DNA from: Hydractinia symbiolongicarpus
Lineage: Eukaryota > Cnidaria > Hydrozoa > Anthoathecata > Hydractiniidae
Assembly (NCBI RefSeq): GCF_029227915.1
Contig: NC_079885.1
Coordinates: forward strand, 10,281,001 to 10,345,000
Length of the DNA stretch: 64,000 nt
Direction of reading: 5' to 3'
Below are positions 59,468 to 64,000 of this stretch, piece by piece; positions within the stretch are counted from its first letter, which is position 1, and the number at the start of each line of letters is the position of its first letter. The position numbers and the translations under genes were made by a program. Under the pieces are notes generated by a model, which saw nothing but the letters and a program-made list of their open reading frames with translations, was not told where the DNA came from and searched no databases.

Positions 59468-60691
59468 TAGTGGAGACATAAAAAAATGATTCTTATAGTC
59501 ATTTTACTTATGATAAGAATTCAATTAAACGTTTTCATCGTAAAACGTAAATTAAAGTAAAGTAAATTAAAAAAAACAGCAAAACAAAGAAACTTAATTC
59601 TTTCCAGGCTAAAAAGAATAGTGCAAGTATTTAAAAGAGACAAAATTCATTTGAAATAAAAAAAACAAGGCCTTAACAAGATAGGTTTTTAAAATTCTCC
59701 AAACGTTTGTCATTCGAACTGGCATTTAATCACTTCATTTTTATTTTTATTTTGTCCATTTATTATAAAAAACTGTAACAACAAATACATAGTATATTTA
59801 TTTGAAGCAATGTTAAATACGCAGCAAAGAATTTTGCTTTGGAGACGAGTCAGTCAGAGTTGTTGGTGAGTTTTTATTCTGTGATGTTTTTCTGTAGTTT
59901 GCAGTGTTGTTGACACATTTTCCTTGCCACCTTTGCTTATGAATCTCGTTTATAGGCAGGGCTTCGTGCCTTTTTGATACAAAAGAAAACGCCAAAAATA
60001 CACTGCAATCGTTGCTGAATTCCTGGTTAGCTTAAGCTTTGTCAGTCACAATTCTCATCAGCACTAATTTTATGTTCATGAACTTAGACCGATGAATAGG
60101 GGCCATTTTAAAAGATTTTTGTATCTGAAGTAAAAATGTGAAGAAACTTTATTTAAAGGAAGCTGATGGCACCACAAATTTAATTTATTGTTATGCACCA
60201 AAGAAATTTGAAGAACATTTACTTTAAACGTATTCTGGCAATTTATGCAAATGCCTGATAAGCAATACATAAAGACTGCTTCCTATTAACGCGTTTTAGC
60301 CAAGCTGTGGTTTATGGGCATTTGGAATGGACATTTTCTTGTCTGTAACACATGTACTTTGGCAGCTTTGAAAGTTAAGACGAGTCAACGTCTAAGTATT
60401 TAGAGTCAAACATAACTTTTCTAACAATTCATAACATTCACAAGCTGAAAGCTGCGCCGTACTTTTAGAGTCAAAATTTATGTTCCAGTATTAGACGCGT
60501 ATACCTCCGTTAAAAGAAAAGGTATATATATGTACCATAAGAATTGCTAGTTGTAGGTTTTGCGATTAATTACGCGTTCACGCATTTTTGTTGAATAGCA
60601 GAATTTCATAAAAAAAATTATGTTTTACCCTTATTCAATTTCCCTGAGAGACGTAACTTGGGTTGACCGTAGCTGTGATAAATGCACTTGC

Positions 60692-60848
60692 TAAAAATGC
60701 TCACGCCGTGGACTCAAACACGGACTTTGTGATTACGAAGCGAACTCAGTTATTATTATTATTATTATTGTTATTCTAGCTTGCAGAGGACCGAACCACG
60801 GACCTTGAGATTATAAAGTGGACTTCATAACCAATAGGCCACGCGCCA
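60692..60848 (-). mobile_element. Two tandem tRNA-like SINE heads
   Basis: On the minus strand, 60,848 to about 60,780 begins GGCGCGTGGCCTATTGG (A-box-like) and has CCGTGGTTCGGTCCTC (B-box-like). A second diverged copy (60,750-60,692; CACGG and GAGTCCACGG-type sequence) follows after a TTA microsatellite. They are tRNA-derived but too mismatched for a tRNA gene. Confidence 0.5.
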
Positions 60849-61947
60849 TTTAGTTCATAGTTATCATGCACTTACAAATCTTATTTTCTTTTTATATTTA
60901 TTGTCACTTGTCACATTGACAACAACGCTGTAAATTTTAAATCATTTTCAAGATTTACAATCTTGCAACAAATTTTAAAAATGCAGTAAAAACTTTAAGT
61001 AAATTTAATTTTTTACAAAAGTTACTTTCGCGGACAGAAACCTTCGCGTTTGATTTTTGCAAAAATATATGCTTTTGAAAATTATAAATCAACAAAACGG
61101 AAAAGTGTTTCCACGCAAAGCTATGGATATTTTTCAAGACGCAAAAGTTTTTTAATCACAAAAAAGAACCATATAACGGGAAAATCTCAAAGTTATTTAA
61201 TTCTCCTTTTATCATCAACTACAATAACATCTAGTATTTTCATTCTTTTTTAGTGCTACGAACATGCCTCGGATATCCTGTTTCCTTAAAACAGTAATGA
61301 TTGCAGATTTTTGATTATACTAAAATACCTCATATTCGATTAACCGAATATAAATTGATTTCTTGGGTTTTAGCCTTTCGAGAAAGATTTTTAACGTAAG
61401 ACCGTACCTTATTTTAAATTCGTGAAAGTTTTTTTCGCACAATTTGTTCCAAGCATTGCTAAATGCGATTTTTTTTTTACTAAAGATTTCTGCTCTTAAA
61501 CTAGAACCAGTCACCAAGGTTTTATCTGGTAAAAATCTTGTCTATACTTTAAAAAACAGACTGAAAAAATATAATATTTTCACGTGGAGTAGAATCTCAA
61601 TTTGTTATCACCAGGAAGGTAGTCAAGTCATCATAAAACATTGCCCGTTACCAATGCTAGGACTATATCATGTTACGTATGGGGAAATTGAGTAATATGA
61701 ATTATACCTAGTTAATGCCTTAAGATCACAGGACCCATCAATAACAGTGTTACAAACACAAAGTGTTACAAACACGAAATTGTATAATCATGATGAAATA
61801 AATCATTTTAATTTAGTTCTTTAGTAAAGTTACCTCATCCAATACTAAGATATAACTAGTCCTTAATACTATTTTAAAACATGTAAACAATAAGAACTCA
61901 TCACACACAAGAAGCAAAACCATTGATATTTTAACTTTTCGTTGCAG

Positions 61948-62126
61948 ATCACACCAAGTTTGTCAATTAGATGTAATATACCAAACTCAATGTAATGGTG
62001 GATGCAGAATGTTTGATTTGGTTTATTTGTATGTAAAATTGGCTATAGATACAGTGTGTTTATTTTTGATTTGTTTTTCACTTGGAATCATCTACACAGC
62101 TGTATCTGTTTCCACAAACAATAAAG
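61948..62126 (+). CDS. Orphan exon paralogous to the four-TM gene at 53 kb
   Basis: A GT-AG-flanked 179-bp exon (GTTGCAG before, GTAAGA after), phase 2 to 1, exactly as in 53,001-53,173. It encodes HQVCQLDVIYQTQCNGGC, LYVKLAIDTVCLFLICFSLG and IIYTAVSVSTNNKG, aligned residue for residue by eye with HNVCPLHLMYQTQYNGEY and the TM4 of the minus-strand gene. No TM1-3 exon was found in the 2.7 kb upstream. A possible last exon begins after TGTTCCAG at 63,029 (GTTSLSSNFL-stop in phase). It may be a partial duplicate or a gene whose 5' exons lie far upstream across the array. Confidence 0.5.
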
Positions 62127-64000
62127 GTAAGAGAAAAAGTTCATCGAAATTACGTAAACAAAACAGCGCACAGATCATTTTTTTGAGCAAAGGTACTTAG
62201 AATGAATAACACAAATAACCACTTTTTTATTAATTCTTTCTCGGTAGTTTTATTAACTACTGCTTCAAATAATTCAATTCTTAACTCGAGTACCCTTATC
62301 AATAAATCTCAGACAGTAATTTTGTCAACGTCACTAAAAGCAAACTTTATCACAGTTCTTTTAATAATTTATTACCATACAAGAAATTACAAGACAATAA
62401 GTCAATGTCTCGCTCAAGCAAAACTTCTCAGATGCCATGTATCCACATTCTGCCAGATAAAAATAAAGAGCTCGATGAAAAAATCCTCTTTGGAGATATT
62501 CATTGTTTACATAAGTTTCTTTTTCGTTGTTATAAAAAGTTGAAGATATTGTGGAATACATTACCATCATGCTGAATGGCAAAGCGTGAAGTAAGCACAA
62601 ATGGAAGATTAAAATAAAATGTAAAAAACACTTCTCATCATCGCACAAGATAATCAAGATAATGACAGTTTTAACAATGCGATACTATAGTGTTCAGCAG
62701 TTAAATTTGCAGGAACAAATTTGTAAAAATTATTACTTTGATTTTATGCTAATTAAACCTCTTATCTTCTTTTTCGTGGTGGAACGTGATACAGTATCTT
62801 AAACATATCATTCTTTATTACCCGTCCTCCCCCCCCCACAAAATAAAAAAAAAAATAATAATAATAAAAAAATAAAATATAAAAATAAAAGCAGTCAAAG
62901 AAATTCAATATTATTCGTTGATTTAACGTCATATCCATATGGTGCAGCTTAACTTTTTCAACTCAAATTATGTTTGCAAAATATCTAAGGTTTTTTATTA
63001 TTTTTACAACGGGCTGTGTATGTTCCAGGCACTACAAGTTTATCTTCCAATTTCCTGTGAACAGTTGGAAGGTTGGATGGAAGACCTAGAACTTCTTCTG
63101 TAACATGGAGATAAAGATGAAACAGATGAAGTTAACACTAAGCCCCCTGTCTAAAAACCTTCAGAATTTAATAACGGTATTTTACTCAACAAAATTAAAA
63201 TTTAACTTAACAATTAGTGTTATTTAGTGTCATACAGTCAGTTTATTGTCAGTATTACTTCTGAAATAAAAACTTATGTGCTGGTTTTACAAAGGTTAGC
63301 ATGCGAGTTTAGTTCATGACCGCCTAAATTCATCACACAACAGATGTTGAAAAACAGATTAACGGACACAATACAAAGTTTATATTCACACTATAAACAA
63401 TTTCACCCTGACAATTATTAGTTAGGAGAACGACATGACTGTATTGTATGTCGTTCTCCTTAAAATTATTTATTAATAGGAACACAATATAGTCACTCAT
63501 AAAACATATCGTGTCCCAGATTGAACAAGCAGTTAGCAGACCAAAATTCAAGGCTATAAAACAGCGCAATAATTAAAATCGAATTGAAGATGTAATTACT
63601 ACATTCTAACGTGCAGTGTTAAGCAACAAACATGCACTATATAGAGGTCTGTCTACACTACGTAAAAATAAAATCCGCACACTCGCCAGTTCCTATAATA
63701 ATAGTCGTACTCTGTCTGTTTCTGCGCAAAATGGTACCTCAAGTAGCAGGAAACGCAAAATACGGTAGATAAAGGACGGGCTGACGTGACGTTTTAATTT
63801 CCGTTAAGAATATTACAAAACACCACTGTTCATATTCATTGATTAAAACAGATTTGCAAATAATATTACAAAGCAAGGGTAAGCATTATGCGGGTGCCTT
63901 TGATCAGAAAATGTGTATTAATCTCTAGTATAATTCGCATCTACTAAATTGTATGTTTTACTAAACCTCCTATATAGTTTTATTTCGTACAAGCTGTATT
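62127..64000. other. No further gene supported
   Basis: AT-rich. It contains a poly-C/A-rich low-complexity tract near 62,829-62,890, a hairpin at 63,422-63,463, and a region near 63,700-63,775 with CTGTCTGTTTCTGCGCAAAA that faintly resembles the Helitron-like mini-elements. Confidence 0.45.
63422..63463. repeat. Hairpin with 14-15-bp stem
   Basis: TTAGGAGAACGACAT (63,422-63,436) and ATGTCGTTCTCCTTAA (63,448-63,463), near-perfect, 11-nt loop. Confidence 0.75.

Noticed and set aside
63700-63775. Third Helitron-like mini-element
   Set aside because: Only CTGTCTGTTTCTGCGCAAAA and CGGGCTGACG blocks match; no hairpin and no CTAG terminus.

Overview
The window is nuclear DNA from an invertebrate animal, most likely a cnidarian and possibly a hydrozoan (inference). 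It is AT-rich, its genes have many GT-AG introns, and its recognisable proteins are metazoan. It carries dense, decayed transposons of the kinds common in cnidarians: Penelope-like elements, a tyrosine-recombinase element, hAT, pogo/Tigger, Harbinger-type MITEs, Helitron-like mini-elements and tRNA-derived SINEs. No bacterial-style operons, rRNA genes or CRISPR arrays are present.

Layout. (1) 1-4.3 kb, + strand: last five coding exons of an ENTR1/SDCCAG3-like coiled-coil endosomal protein. (2) 5.8-18.5 kb, + strand: a complete ten-exon transmembrane prolyl 4-hydroxylase (P4HTM). Its 6.2-kb fourth intron holds two intronless antisense paralogues encoding about 300-residue, eight-helix membrane proteins. 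(3) 18.5-20.4 kb: intergenic, with a SINE nested in a foldback element. (4) 20.4-29.1 kb, + strand: a complete ten-exon type I PtdIns(4,5)P2 4-phosphatase (TMEM55/PIP4P) with a 30-nt microexon; its introns hold SINEs, a Harbinger-type MITE and a Penelope RT scrap. (5) 29-35 kb: gene-poor, with a Penelope endonuclease scrap and a 1.17-kb pogo/Tigger remnant. (6) 35.0-38.9 kb, - strand: a four-TM (MS4A-like) protein with a long Gln/Pro-rich tail of about 31-residue repeats. (7) 39-47.5 kb: an accessory graveyard with a decayed VPDQ-repeat gene, a hAT scrap, a DIRS/Crypton-type tyrosine recombinase pseudogene, a 24-bp hairpin and a 23-bp tandem array. (8) 47.6-58.8 kb: a large inverted repeat, with two near-identical 2.92-kb arms around a 5.4-kb spacer. 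The spacer contains the rest of a Penelope-like element, a SINE and exons of a second four-TM gene. The right arm abuts about 135 copies of ATG. (9) 59.2-64 kb: sparse, with one paralogous exon of that four-TM gene at 61.95 kb.

The host genes are ordinary membrane-trafficking, ER or lysosomal genes and show no sign of a shared pathway. The unusual content is the inverted duplication, the nested antisense gene pair and the mobile-element relics. All gene models were made by eye from splice sites, reading-frame continuity and remembered family motifs. No alignment or transcript evidence was available.
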